A stretch of 64,000 nt of DNA, taken from positions 9,052,001 to 9,116,000 of the forward strand of contig NC_088708.1 of assembly GCF_963576615.1 (NCBI RefSeq). The letters are read 5' to 3'. The notes beneath the pieces are model-generated. The model made no database searches, was not told the origin of the DNA, and saw only the letters and a list, made by a program, of their open reading frames with translations. The first letter of the stretch is position 1, and the number at the start of each line of letters is the position of its first letter. Shown piece after piece: positions 13,440-26,800 of this stretch. The DNA is from Watersipora subatra. Its lineage: Eukaryota; Bryozoa; Gymnolaemata; Cheilostomatida; Watersiporidae. The translations under genes and the position numbers were made by a program.

Positions 13440-16400
13440 CATGTTTGTATTTATCCTTTGTAATGGATAAACAGGAGCTTTACTCAAGTATCCCCTTGAA
13501 CTGAAGTTGAAGGTGGTCTATTATTAATAATCTGTTCCGATGGTTGATGTTTGGAGAACCTTTCTCTTGAAGTTTTACCACTTACAATTTCCATCCAGCC
13601 AGAGGACATGTTCGAGTCGCTTAAGATTCATGAATGTATCCATAGAATGTATCCATAAAATGTCTGTGATTATGCCGAGCCATCTGGTTGACTCATTTAT
13701 GCTTGTTTGTCTCAGGGAATGATTGGTACAACATGAGTTAGATGGATTGTCTGAGGCAGCCTAGGATGGCCTATGAAATGACCTTTCGCTTTGAGAGTTG
13801 CATATTTTGCTACAGTAGAGCAAGTACATACCTTGTCCAGTTGATGCCCGCAAGTGCAGTTATCTCTTAAATGAAAATGGATTTTTTAGTTTTAATTAAC
13901 TTTAAAGGCCTACAAAGAGTGTTTAAATTATTGATGAATTGCTATCTTATCCAGGCACCTTACATGTAGATTGCTGCAGCAGACAGATTCTCACAAGTCT
14001 TAATATCTGACCAATAAACAAGAGTGATGACTCTAGATGCATCCACTCGTCTTTTCTTAATCAATAGACACAGCTGCCTCGCAATGTTATGATCAAAAGC
14101 AAACCATTTTAACAGTTTGTTAGAGTGGTAATATCAGAGAGTAACATCAAATCTCACTTCATGCCCACTTCCTCCAGATGCTCTCGTAAATATATAACCC
14201 ACTACACCTCGACGAGAACTTTACAGAAGTTAGATTTGTTTATAGTCAGCTGATGAGCTCTGCTGCCGCACATGCTTCAGGCTTCTATCCGCATTTAACA
14301 ATCACTAATCGGCTTTTTTTCACGAAATTAATCAGGCCATATGCTAAATATAGCAGAGCAGATCTGTTAGCATGACAGCTGGAGGAGTAGGGAAATGCCA
14401 TGTAGCCAGCTAATCGACCTGGTACTGTTTGTTTGCGCAGCTTTACCTCGGCAATTATAGCCATGCAATAGCAGGAATTAAGGGCAGTATTTGTGCATAT
14501 ATGAACAGCCTAGAGCACTGTCGGTTTCCACTGCTTTATGTGAAAAATTCGGTCGGGTTAAACTTGAAATTTTTAAGAAAACTGCTCATTCTTGTCAATA
14601 ACTGCTAACACGACACCTACATGTAGGCTGCTTTAATTGCCACTCTTATAAATGAGAAGAGAGTGTTTTGTTTCTTCTATGATTTGTTAAGAAAAACTCT
14701 GCTAAGACAGCAAGGTAAGGTTTGTAGGCTATTCTGTTTATATTATCACATTTTAGCATTGTTACTCGTAAGCACAGAACAGCTCACCGTGGATCCGGGC
14801 ATAAAACTTTACTGCTGTCGTTTATTCGAAAGAAGATGCGTGATGCGGATAGATACGAGCTCAAGTGATATGCTAGAAGTTAATCATATCATAGAATATT
14901 CAAGAACACTAGTCAGACGATATACTGAGATCTTATAAGCAAACAATCATCATTAAAGGCGCCTCCTACACTTCATGCAGTCCGTGTGGAATTGATCGTG
15001 TGCAAACAACATTCACTTGACTCTCTTCACCACACTTCTCAATGGATGCTTGCGTAACACGCTTGATAGAAAGGTAGCGCAACTTCTCTTCTCCTCTTCC
15101 ACTCTTCTTTCATTGGCTGCTTATTTTTATAATTCGATAAGCCAATGGAATCACCACGCAAATAATAGCGCCTAGCAAAGAAGTATTCATTTATTCACGC
15201 TCGGGAAGATAGACAAACCTGTCGCATTGATCAAAATTGCTAAATACCTTTAGGAGAGAACAAGGAGAGGCTAGCCTCGTTGCATTCCATATAACAACGG
15301 ACAAGTAAGTATTCACTGATCAGCCACTGTAGCTAATTTCATTTACTCTCTTATTGCCTATCAAATATTTAGAGAATATCCTAAACGGCTGCGCTCGCCA
15401 AGTTATTTGTCGTACTTTACAGGCACAGTAATCGCCCAACACTTGCATATAAAAATATTTTAAAGTTGTACATTTTACCATTTGAATTATTGCTCCTAGA
15501 ATTTTAAATAATCTTATTGTAGTCTTTAACTCTTCAGGCTGAGAAAAACCAAAATATTTTGTAGTGCAACATGTATTTCTAGTAATGCTACACATTGTAA
15601 GATAGCAGAAGTGTGAGAAATATAATAGTGCAAAGCGTTCTAGAGCAATAAAAGTTTGCATCAAGCATATGTTGTTCGTGAATAAAACACTTGAAATTAT
15701 ATTTCCTAAAAGTTCCCCAGGGTATGTAGTCGTTTATACCTGAAATTATAGCTCTGCCTATCTGCCTATCGTATAGCTTGTTGACTGTCTAATTGGATGT
15801 GTATAGATTTACCATGGTCAGCGCTGCCAAAGAGGTGTCCAATTAATAGACTTTGCTTATCTGACAATTTGCATAACAGTCTTTGCAACCTACCTGTCAT
15901 GTGCGAAGCCTTCAGCTAAAGATGAAGGTTTTATGACACTTCAAACATTGCTTAGCAAGGCAAGAAAATAATTTATTAGCTGTACTTTGAGCAAAACAGA
16001 ATAGCGCCAGAGCATGGCTGCCAGAAAAACTTAACAGATGCTTGTGGTTGTAAGTTTGAACCCAGTTAAAAGAGTATAATTTTGAAGATTAATTAGAAAT
16101 TAGCTTTAAAGTGAGAATATAGGTGCAGGCTTGTATATCACAGATATAGAGGTCATTGTATTAATTCCATGCCAAGTGGATGGCTTGTAATGAACATGCT
16201 GGCAGATAAGACTGTTTGTGTTTGCAAAAACTTGTCGAGTGTCTTAATGCATTTCAAAGCAGCAGCTGTTTAAACAACAGGTACACACTCAGGTGATAGG
16301 GAGCACGAGTAGAATATTCGTTATGCAAATCTAATTTGCTCACAAAACTATAGCCTAGTTACGCAGCTCAACTCACACCCTCATATGCTAATGTTTACGG

Positions 16401-19400
16401 AGGAGTCGGGAAGACAATCTAAACATTTTATAACAAATCTCTTCACCCAAACTGATGACCTTTCATTCTTGTTATTATTTTCACGAGTAAAAATAGCGAC
16501 TTAGAATAATAAAACTTATAAAATAATAGAAACTTATACTATTTCTATAAGTTTAATTTGTAATTTTATAATTTAGTTGTAGGATTTTTTCGTTAGTTGA
16601 ATTGAATTTTAAACTGAAGTGAATAGAGTGCTACGCAAAAATCAGGTGAATGCGGCATATCAATCTATGATTGAAAAAATAATTTGCTTTTCCTGTATTC
16701 ATGACATATGATGTCACAAGCAAACTGTTTGTTGAATTACACATCTAATTACAAACCTAATTACTCACTTATTGTGCATGAAGCACAAGTGTGGAATTCC
16801 AAGAATCAAGTTCTTTCTATCTGAAATGTTTGTTTTCGTGGTTGTTCTTCATAGCAGCATTTCAATATGTTATTATATGTTACATTATAAAGTTTGTGTT
16901 TACTTTTACATAATTATCAACCATAATATTAATAACTATGTTTTTTAGCTTTGTTGATTTTTACAGTTACTATCACGATGATCATTTATCGCAATTTAAA
17001 GAGTTTCATGTTTTAACGTTATCATAGGAATATGTGCAAATATAAAAAATTTTGAATTAGAATTTCTGAAAGAACAATTGAAATTAAACTTAACATTGTA
17101 ACTATTATTTGATAATATTGTAGCTTATTTTTAATTAATTATCTTAGTTTAATTATTGCGCAACTGCCCGCCATAAAAAACCATTTACCGTAGATGTGAG
17201 CAATTTTCATAGCAATCTGCAAATATTACACCAGCTGAATATTTTTGATGCGCTTCCCTCTATCCTTTTAAAATCTTTGAATTTATAAAGTTACATAAGT
17301 CTTTAAAAACACAAGACTTTGGTGAGCCACTAGGAAAAGCGCTGTGAGTAGGTGTTTCAAATCTTGTGATCGATGTCCTTGAATATCTGATTTGCATAGA
17401 ATCGACAGCTAGACCATACTTGATAAAACAGCCACCCGGACAATTATCTCATATAAGGAAATTAATTTTTCTACAAAAAAATTTAATTTAATAAGTCATT
17501 TAATTACTTCTGAGCAAACAGATAATTGTCAACTGATCTGAGAGGCTTGTTTACTCAAACGGTTCGCCGACTCAGTGAGTTGTGTCAAAACAAACAAGGT
17601 CATGGCTAGATTAGGAGTTTACACGCTTTTATCAAATGCAGAGCTGAGAGAGGGATACTCGCATGCCCCTTGGCCACGCAAGCCAGCTCGATAACACAAA
17701 GCGGCTTATGATATCTCGAGTTGAAAATCAATGCTGCCTTGATGATAAACAAACAAGGCTGCCTGTGCTGTGAGATCTCTCAATTCGTAATCAATCGTCA
17801 TCCAATCAGCTCTGATGCCTTAATTCAATTGTTTGTTGCTGACGCTGAGGGAGCATGGAGTTGTTCGTATCTGATCATTCTCATGCACAGGAAGCTTCTC
17901 TAAACTCCATCATTATTTTTCGTCCGCTTACAAGATACACATTTCTAATAGTTGATATGAATATATCGAATGCTGATATATTAATATATGCTAACAAAGT
18001 TCAATGAGCTTATAACCATCGCTGTCAAAAATAACTAGCCTAATTTTTAAAGCTGAATGCAAATGGTTAAAAGCTGCTTAGCCTGCCTCCCTTTGACCAT
18101 CAGCTAGTACAGCTCTACAACTATATTTTTAGGATTCAGAGCTCTTGAACTTGTTCAGGTCAACAAGGAATACTTCTTTAGAAGTTTGTCATGTTGAGTA
18201 GTTGGCAGAATTAGTTAAATACGTGGTCTCTAAAAATCCCCAAATTTAGTTTTGAGAAAATGTGTTCAGAATTATTTTTTGAACAGGTAGATTGTTTTTT
18301 TAAGCCTCAATATAAGCCTTATACAATATAAGCCAAGACATGTTCAGTAAACTTGAGCTGCTTTGTTATGGTTCAATAACTCTGCTTGCTTGAGTTGTTT
18401 CAGTTTTTACAAATTTCGATTGGATCTTGGCATGGGAAACAGAATGTGACTGCAAATGCGTAGTATCAAAAAAACTTCTTCTCATAAGCAATGTTTCAAA
18501 AATCACAAAAAAAATAAATAAAAAGTGCAGCAATAAATCATTCACCAGTGACTTATCAATAAGTAATATTAGGCTGACATTACTAGCTCTGAAATCCCTG
18601 CAAGCTGCTCTTCAAATGTGAGAGTATTATGTTTATTATACATACATATAATAGCAACATTGATATTTAAATACTCGTAATGAATGTAAATCTAAATAAA
18701 ATACTATAATTAAACTTGAACAAATATAAACAATATCTTACACTCGAATTTAGTATTTGTATCGACATCAATCAAAAAGGCTCTGTCAGTGAACTTCAAC
18801 CACAGCCTTAAAAACAGTTCCTAAACACCTCTATGCCTATGTCAGCAACCTGCAATGCAGTTCATAAAATACTACCTTGGCTTGCTCATATTAAAATCAT
18901 TTCATCCAGGAGGTAACTGCAGTGGTTTTATGGAGTGGTGAAGAACTTCTGGCCTGCCCTAAGGGCACTGTTTTTTTGTTTGTACAGCTTAGAATTTACC
19001 ATTTGAACTATAAAGATTAATAATATTTTTTCAGCTAAGGCCCTTTAAAGTATTGAGCATGACTAACATGCCACACCTATACAAGCACGACTAACATGCC
19101 ACACATATGCGAGCATGACTAACGTGTCATACTTATGGATTTGAGAACTTGCCTAGCAATGACTTGAACAGTTTTAAATTTGAAAAACTGAAAGTGCCTG
19201 TCAAAACCTTTTCGTGTAGAGCTGAAAATATATACAACTCATGGAGCCATCATGGCGGCTCAACTAACCCCAATATTGGCAGCCCCATTAAATAGCGTTT
19301 CCACAGACGCTAACAGCTAATAATTGGCCAATCCTCGTGCAAAAGAAATTAAATTCATCTCTATTAAATTAATATTGTTAGTGACTGCCCTTATTGCAAT

Positions 19401-20877
19401 TTACAGATGCACACAAACAGAAGCGTCTAATCAAAGCTCTTGATTTCCCACAAGATTAGCAAGAAATTTTGGGCCGTTGTAACAATATTGACATAATTAC
19501 TCTCCTAAGATACACTCGTAGCACAGCATGTCTAAGGATGAAGCTGTAGTGTTTGAGTAAGAATTGTATACGGAAAACAAGTGGTACTTAAACTCTTGCT
19601 TGTTTATCAATCACACTGCTGTATTTACTACACCTACAGTCACCTATGGTTCAAAATGCTAGTATAACAAGGCTCATAGCTCGTATGTGTGCTGTGATGG
19701 TATGATTTTGTTGTTGTTAGAGTAAAGATGAAGCTATTGTGGAATGCATCCACTAAACTGCTATCAGCACCTCCAACCGTGACTGTTAGAGCTTAAATTT
19801 CTCTAGCGTAGAGTAACTCTTGTGATAAAAATATCCTTCGATAAAAGTTAAGAGATAAAATGTCTTGGTCGATACAGATGCTGTTTTTTTCTTAGCATCT
19901 ACAAAGAATAAGAATTCTGAAAAAACAGTAGGAATAAGTATTTAAAAATCACTTAAAAACTCTTATATACGTGGTTATATGTAAACCTATGTAAGGTATT
20001 TGATATATGTAACAAAGTCCGTGTAACCATATATCTATTCATGTAGTCTATATATCTATACTGTATATAGCAGGTACATGTATTTATACACAGTATATAA
20101 AACATATATACCCTATATAGTATATAGATATGTTATACATACCATATATACATATAAATAAATCTATAGGCTATAGCTCATCAGAGGCATTTGTTCTAAA
20201 ATTTTCAAGACACCTGATGAGCGGACAACACAAAACGGATTTGAGTGATGAAAAATTGGATTTTTTAGTCTAAACAATTACATTACTTACTACTCCTTGC
20301 GTAGAGTTTGTTTGTAGCTTTGAATCTTACTCTGTCTTATTTATGTTTAGCCGTAAGATTACTTTTGAACATAATTTAGGACAACCAGCAACTTATATTT
20401 ATAAACCGATATATAAATATACACATATAAACATAGGCCTACATACAAATATAATGTTTATACGTGACATATGTATACCATCTATGTCAACTTGACATGA
20501 TAATAAAACCAACTAGATCTTTTTAATCAATATAATACTTGAACCTTTTTTTAGAATAGTTAAGTTCACAGGTGGTTTAAGGTAGTAACTGAGGTATGCA
20601 AGACAGCTAAATTAATTTCATGATTCATAAGCCTTGTTATACTAAAAATAGTGCATAGCATTTGTTAAAAGTGAATTCTAAAATTTTTTGTCCCAATGCT
20701 AAGTTATGCTGTTTACAGAACCTGTTGACATGTGCTACCATGAGACGCTATTTCATAAAAACTTATTAAGCTTTTGACAGCCTATGGGTTTTTTGTAACT
20801 GGTGACTGTTAACATTTCATAGCAGTTGTTATGCTGACCATTTTGTTATTTTATCATTCTATTATTTGAAGTGAATA
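13440..20877. other. Intergenic region IFT172 to GPCR, no supported coding gene
   Basis: AT-rich DNA with only short unsupported ORFs. It holds a small 27-28 bp triplicated motif at 19060-19130 (GACTAACATGCCACAC) and AT-rich simple sequence at 19970-20170. A GTAAGT donor at 15305 after a relatively GC-rich block could be a 5' non-coding exon of the GPCR. Nothing else recognised. Confidence 0.6.
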
Positions 20878-20888
20878 TTTTTTACAGG
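20878..20888 (+). promoter_or_regulatory. Candidate 3' splice site just before the GPCR start codon
   Basis: A T-rich run ending in ACAG at 20887 precedes the 27-nt leader of the receptor ATG at 20915. It suggests that the coding exon is spliced to an upstream untranslated exon. I do not know where that exon is; a GTAAGT donor near 15305 is one candidate. Confidence 0.45.
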
Positions 20889-20914
20889 ATCACAAAACAT
20901 CACAGAAACTAAAA

Positions 20915-22186
20915 ATGGACGGCTCGACAAATTGGTCAATGACAGCAAATGACTCCACAACAATGACAACCGTTCACTATTCACAGTTGGCAGAATTCGC
21001 AAGGGTCTTTCTTAAACCTGCGGGAGTTATATCAGTTGTAGCCGCATCAACCGGCATCATTTTTAACATCCTCAATATTATAGTTCTCACACATCCAAAG
21101 ATGAGAAATTCGGTGAACCTGCTGCTAACCTTGTTGGCGGTGAGCCAAGTACTGCTACTCCTATTTTACATCCCATATGTTACCATATTTAATATCAATC
21201 TCGATATAGACTCGATACCAACCTTTCACACAACCAACATTCAAGAAGCAAGATTTTTACTCTTTTACACGGACATCAGTGTCTTGTTGCAATTATCAGC
21301 CTCATGGCTGATCATCACGACAGCTTGCTTCAGATTTATCTACGTCCAGTTTCCTCTCAAGTCATCTAAGCTCTGCTCTTACCAGAGAGCCATAACAGCC
21401 GGCTGCTGCACTGTACTCGCTTGTCTCTTGATATCCCTACCAAATATGATGCTCAACACCATCATTCAACCCTGTATTGACTACCGTGAGTCGGAGTGGT
21501 GCCGCAATAACGCCACCTACTACAGCCTCGGCATTAACTACAGCTACGGAGAAGCGTTTACAATCTTCAACTTCTGGTTGTACGCTGTCTTCGGCAAATT
21601 TCTTCCTGCAATACTTTTGCTTGTATTCACTGTATTTCTTATCAGAGTCCTCCGCGAGGCGAATCAACGTAAGAAGAGACTGCATTCTGATGCTGGAGGT
21701 AATCGAAATCATGCCCAGTCTAACAATTCCTCCAATGAACATGCTCAGACAGCCAGAATGCTTCTAGCTGTCGTCATTTCCTTCTTCTGTATTGAGTTTC
21801 CACATGGGGTGTTAATCGCGTATATGGTGGTGGCACAGGACTTTTACATGTACGATTACTTGGGTGAAGTGATCGACTTGGCGACAGTTATCGCCTTCTC
21901 TTGCAACCTTATACTTTACAGTGCAATGAGTAGACAGTATCGAAAACTCTTTATTTCTATCTTCATTAGGATGCCAGCGACTAAACTACGTTTTGATAAA
22001 TTCTCAGCCAAATACAAAAAGTGCAGCTGCAGCGGTATTTCCCACAATGCGGTGTGCTTGCCTGTCAAGGCCGAAACGTGCGCTCTTAGTGTAGCGCATG
22101 ACACTCACACAATGCATTCGGTTCTTCCTTCCGATGAAAGTCTCAACCTGATTGACTCCAAACAGAAATTCTATGTGGAGAAGTGA
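20915..22186 (+). CDS. Class A (rhodopsin family) GPCR, DMSR/myosuppressin-receptor-like
   Basis: Complete 423-residue receptor in a single coding exon. Seven hydrophobic segments are visible, at about residues 35-60, 68-93, 112-142, 158-180, 215-245, 280-305 and 318-340. The N-terminus has NWS and NDS glycosylation sites. TM1 has the FNILNIIVLT core and the first loop has MRNSVNLLLTLLAVSQ. The DRY box is replaced by FRF (ACFRFIYVQFP). TM6 carries ARMLLAVVISFF followed by EFPHG, and TM7 has CNLILYSAMSRQYRKLF in place of NPxxY. These are hallmarks of the DMSR/FMRFamide-type peptide receptor group known from insects, nematodes and lophotrochozoans. The ligand cannot be read from sequence; a short RFamide-like peptide is an inference. 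The cysteine-rich tail (KKCSCSG) could be palmitoylated. A good acceptor (TTTTTTACAG) at 20887 lies 27 bp before the ATG, so a 5' non-coding exon probably exists upstream. TGA is at 22184. Confidence 0.9.
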   Translation: MDGSTNWSMTANDSTTMTTVHYSQLAEFARVFLKPAGVISVVAASTGIIFNILNIIVLTHPKMRNSVNLLLTLLAVSQVLLLLFYIPYVTIFNINLDIDSIPTFHTTNIQEARFLLFYTDISVLLQLSASWLIITTACFRFIYVQFPLKSSKLCSYQRAITAGCCTVLACLLISLPNMMLNTIIQPCIDYRESEWCRNNATYYSLGINYSYGEAFTIFNFWLYAVFGKFLPAILLLVFTVFLIRVLREANQRKKRLHSDAGGNRNHAQSNNSSNEHAQTARMLLAVVISFFCIEFPHGVLIAYMVVAQDFYMYDYLGEVIDLATVIAFSCNLILYSAMSRQYRKLFISIFIRMPATKLRFDKFSAKYKKCSCSGISHNAVCLPVKAETCALSVAHDTHTMHSVLPSDESLNLIDSKQKFYVEK

Positions 22187-23874
22187 CTGCGAACTGCTAC
22201 ATCTATTTAACAGATCTTTAGATGCTGCAGTGATGTCATACATTTTATTGTTAACTTTTAAGTTTTACGAGTTAGTCAAATCATTCCCTGTGAAGAGTAA
22301 ACAGTGTCTATAACTGATCACACTTAGGACCTACATTGCCTGATTGCTAGTCCTAAACAGCTGAATGCCAAAATAAGGCTTTTATTGTAACTGCTCCGAT
22401 TCTTTATTTTTTGGTGATGTTAAGGATGAGAAGAATAACAATTGAATACATGTAGCTAGTGAGTGTAAAAGTACATTGTGTCTAACATGTATAAAAATAT
22501 ATCAGCTGTATAACCAAACTCTAAGTTACTTGAAGAGCTCAACAAAATAGACGAGTGTCTATGAAAAAATGTTTATGAGCAATATGGTAGGAAATATTAA
22601 ACATTTGCTCCGACATAATAAATAGAAGGGTCATGGCTATGTCTTGACGATCTCATCGGGGTACTACAAATAGTCATAAATATGGTGAAGCTCTACGAAT
22701 AACAATTAAAAAAAAAAGTACACAGAATAGCGGAGAATGTTAAGAAACCAGACTTGTTTTGAACTTTTGAGACAAATAGGTTGCACCAATCAGGACAGCG
22801 ATTAGTTACAGGAATGACACGTGTCAGCGGGTGAGTGTCATACGCGGTCTGCATATGTGCATACAGATTGCAAGCGGCTTGAGCTGTGATCAACATAAAA
22901 AGCAAGTAGAATGAGAGAAGAGGGAGTAGGAAGGAATGGTGGAAACTGCAGAAGCATGCTCAGTGCTACACGTAGGAGTAGACATGAAACAACTCATCCA
23001 CATTCAACTTGGATGCAAATAAGTCCATTTCGCCAGGGGCTAGGCGATGAGAATTCTTAAAGATATTATCTCTGCACTAAAGCAAAGTCACCAAGAAAAG
23101 GTTTAGGCTTCATTGAGCAATCCTATTGAAGGACATTTTTAAATGTAATTGATTACAATAGCCATTAAGACGTTAAACAGAGTAATTAATGATATATAAA
23201 TACAAAATGAACAGAGTGACAGACATTTTAAACGATCTTTTCACAGGAACTAAAGTGCTGATTCATCACCTCTTCATTTGCTGCTAGCAGAATACAATTC
23301 TTTGGCAAACAACCTGCCATAATTACATGTAGTACAAATATTGCATCACAAAGCCTAATCATTTCGCAGCATTTTACAAATGTAAGGTTTGTATAATCAC
23401 CATCAGAGACGAGACTAGACACCCTTCCTGACATGACAGAACTTAAGACTTCGAGGAAGTGAATCGATACACCAACCGACCAACTAAATCTGCTCCTCAT
23501 GCATACCTAATAGCTCCATCGAGATTGTAATGTCTAAATTATATGATATCAACATTATTTGCATTTAAATACAGTTGAAACAAAAATTGATTCTATGATA
23601 ACAATATCTGAGTGAGCTTAGAGGATTCCAAGGATAAGGCTGGGATGATAAGATAGAGGCTAAGCAGCTCAACACACTCTTGATTCAACCAATCACCACA
23701 CACTGACAGCTGACAGCTCATACCCATTACCTTAACATTTTCTGAAAGGTAGAAAAAATGATGAATGGTCTGTGACCAGATCGGGCAGCAAAGGTCACAT
23801 GACTGGACAGACCAAATAGACTATAGTGAAAGTACAAATACAAGGAGTAACAATAACCTAACATGTACTTGAAA
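22187..23874. other. Convergent intergenic region between GPCR and sugar transporter
   Basis: Probably the two 3' UTRs and spacer. The minus-strand ORF at 23228-23500 has no recognisable domain; it could be the true 3' end of the transporter if the GTGAGC donor at 24099 is used. Confidence 0.4.
22617..22622 (+). promoter_or_regulatory. Candidate polyadenylation signal of the GPCR
   Basis: AATAAA 431 nt after the receptor stop codon. The stretch between is AT-rich with no other ORF of note and is best read as 3' UTR. Confidence 0.4.
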
Positions 23875-26800
23875 TCATTCATTTTTCACGGCACCAATCA
23901 GTAGATTAATAACCAAAGGAGGACACATGACTCGCTGGCTTCTCAGCAAAAATTTAAATGCAAAATATGAGTGAATATAATGTATATAACTTATATAATG
24001 AATTTTGCAACACATTTCCCAAGAAATCCATTTTCTAGCTAATGAGAGGCATGAGCGCCAGGCTGTTGATCTACAATGTATATGTAAGAAGGTGCTCACG
24101 TGTTCATCAGCCGTGTCACTGCTGATACTCTCACAGTTAAGGGTAGTCAGAGAGTCGAGAGGAATCTCTCCACTGACCAATGGTCTATAGCTAGTACTCC
24201 TCTGCAAACCCTGGCAGCAGCTCAATCCAGCACATTTTTTTATTTCTGTTACCAAGGACCTACAAGAACAGCATATCATTCGATGCAATGACAGAGTACA
24301 AAGCTGAATGCTACGCTTACAAGATAAAACCTAATCAAAGGGCATTAAATCTCACTTGAAACTTTACAAACATTCATATGTAATAATCCTGTTTCACTAT
24401 CCAATAATTCATACAATTATGGTATTCGCTTACATATCAACAGCCATTCAAGTTAAGTCAAGCATAGAAGGGACGACTGGTAACATTGTCTGATTGAGAT
24501 ATGGCAGTAAAAACAACCGATAAACTTACATCGTGTTGAGCAAGTGGTTTATTTCTTCGAGATTTTGTCCTCTAGTCTCAGGAACAATAAGTAGAATAAA
24601 CAGTATGCCTAGAAGACAGGCTACTCCATAAGTAATAAATACGCCTGAGATACCGACACTGTCTAAAAATATGAGATTACTGATATGCATCTAAACCGAA
24701 AATGGTAATGAGGAACATGAATAGCTCTTCTGCATTTACAGAAAGTAGCACATACAAGCAGGTGTATGTTTTCATAAACAAAATGAGTGTAATGAGAAGA
24801 TTAGTAGGAAAGATTGAAGAGTTGAGAAAGGAAGTAGGCAAGCAAATGAGATCAAAATCGGGCTAGACAGAAGCGAGAAAAAATAAGTGGATCGGGAAAA
24901 CGCAAAGAGAGAAATACAAAGAAATCAGGAGAAAAAGAAGGCAAAGAAGTTGAAGAAATGAGTGTGAAAACAAGGAATAAATGAATGCTGCATACAAGAC
25001 ACTGATTTTCACAGATAGTGTAACCTTTCTCTAGGACTAACGATATAATCGTTTTCATTAAAGGCACGACTCTGGAGTGTTAGGTTTAAAGTCTATCAGG
25101 AAACACTAAGTAGTCGGCAAAAAACAAGCTGAGTATATTCATTGGTATACTATACTGCACACTATATATACTGATATTGTCATATATTGCTGGCATGCAA
25201 TGCTGTTTCACAATGCTGTCACAATAATCAGTGTCATATAACACGGAAATATTACCATATGACAATACTATATGACTAGATGTAATCTTGTCATATAGTA
25301 TTGTCAAACATTATTGTCATGTAATACTGTCATACACCAATATCATATGATATCATTAAATATTACGGTCATGTAACACTGTCATATGTTGCTGTCATAT
25401 TAATACAGCCACTAAAAGTGGGCAGACAAACTGAAATGCCTTGAACTAGAAATATATGATTAAAATTGTGGTTTTTTGTAGAAGCTTCAGGCCTGCTTGG
25501 TAGAAATACGGATACTGGGTCATGTCAGTGAATACAGTTACTGGGACATGTCAGTGAATACAGTTACTGGGACATGTCAGTGAATACAGTTACTGGGACA
25601 TGTCAGTGAATACAGTTACTGGGACATGTCAGTGAATACAGTTACTGGGACATGTCAGTGAATACAGTTACTGGGACATGTCAGTGAATACAGTTACTGG
25701 GACATGTCAGTGAATACAGTTACTGGGACATGCCAGTGAATACAACTGCTGGGACATGTCAGTGAATACAACTGCTGGGACATATCAGTGAATACAACTG
25801 CTGGGACATGTCAGTGTATACAACTGCTGGGACATGTTAGTGAGAACGTGAAATGCGAGAAACGATAGTGAAACTGACTTGTTTACCTTCCAAGTCACAA
25901 TGGCTATTTGACTCTTCCAACCTTAACATCGGCAACATACACCACAGTTTATTCCACTGACAGCTGCATTTGTTTAAGTTTTTCATCGCATAGTGCTTCT
26001 GTTGTAAAAAAGCTGTGTAACAATGCATGTGGAGATGAATCTAAACTAGTATCACAACACAGCCACTTATCTTCATTATTTTCTGCTGTGATCTTTGAAT
26101 ATGTGTATATAAAAGGTGCCTAATACTGATAAAAGTATATGAAAGTACCTAAAGCCTACTATTAATGTTCAGTGCCTTTTAGTAAAGTAAGAGAAAGAGA
26201 GCAATATACCGAAAAAATTAGTGTTTCCTATCGCGTATGTTTTCACGCACGTTGATTGCTAAAGGCAGACTCGAAGAAGCACTTGGATCAGAAAATAAAA
26301 ACAAATACTAAACGATGTAATTATAATTACTGTATCCATGACATTGTTAATTCGCAAGATAGAAACAGCAAATCAAGCAAGTTTGGTTACTCGCAAAGTT
26401 TTACAAAATATTGTTTCCTGCTTACAAATGATGGAAACGGCACTTGCGAATGATGCGTAAGCTATTCCACTTTAAACATTTTCCACACTTGAGCCTGCTA
26501 TTTCGTGAGCGAGCTGCTAAGCGAGACAGGAGTGCCAGTAGGTCACTCTGAGCTTTGGCGTAAAATTCCTAACCGTTTTTAACAAAGTGCCCTCGTTAAT
26601 CCGCAACACGCGAATGTCCAGTGAAATACTTATCACACGAGCGCACAATTCCAAATCCACATCATCCACCCAATGTAAACATTAATTGTAGTTGTCTTTT
26701 TACAAAGGACACGCTTTCCAGATATGTGCTTACAAACATTTCCTGCTACATGTTATTTACCACCATTCCTGGCTCAGATCGGATGCATTATAGTGACAGA

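Noticed and set aside
14663-14938. 91-residue ORF
   Set aside because: No domain, no splice or expression context, ordinary chance ORF in AT-rich DNA.
25505-25850. CRISPR-like regular repeat
   Set aside because: Units are contiguous without unique spacers and the genome is eukaryotic; it is a minisatellite.
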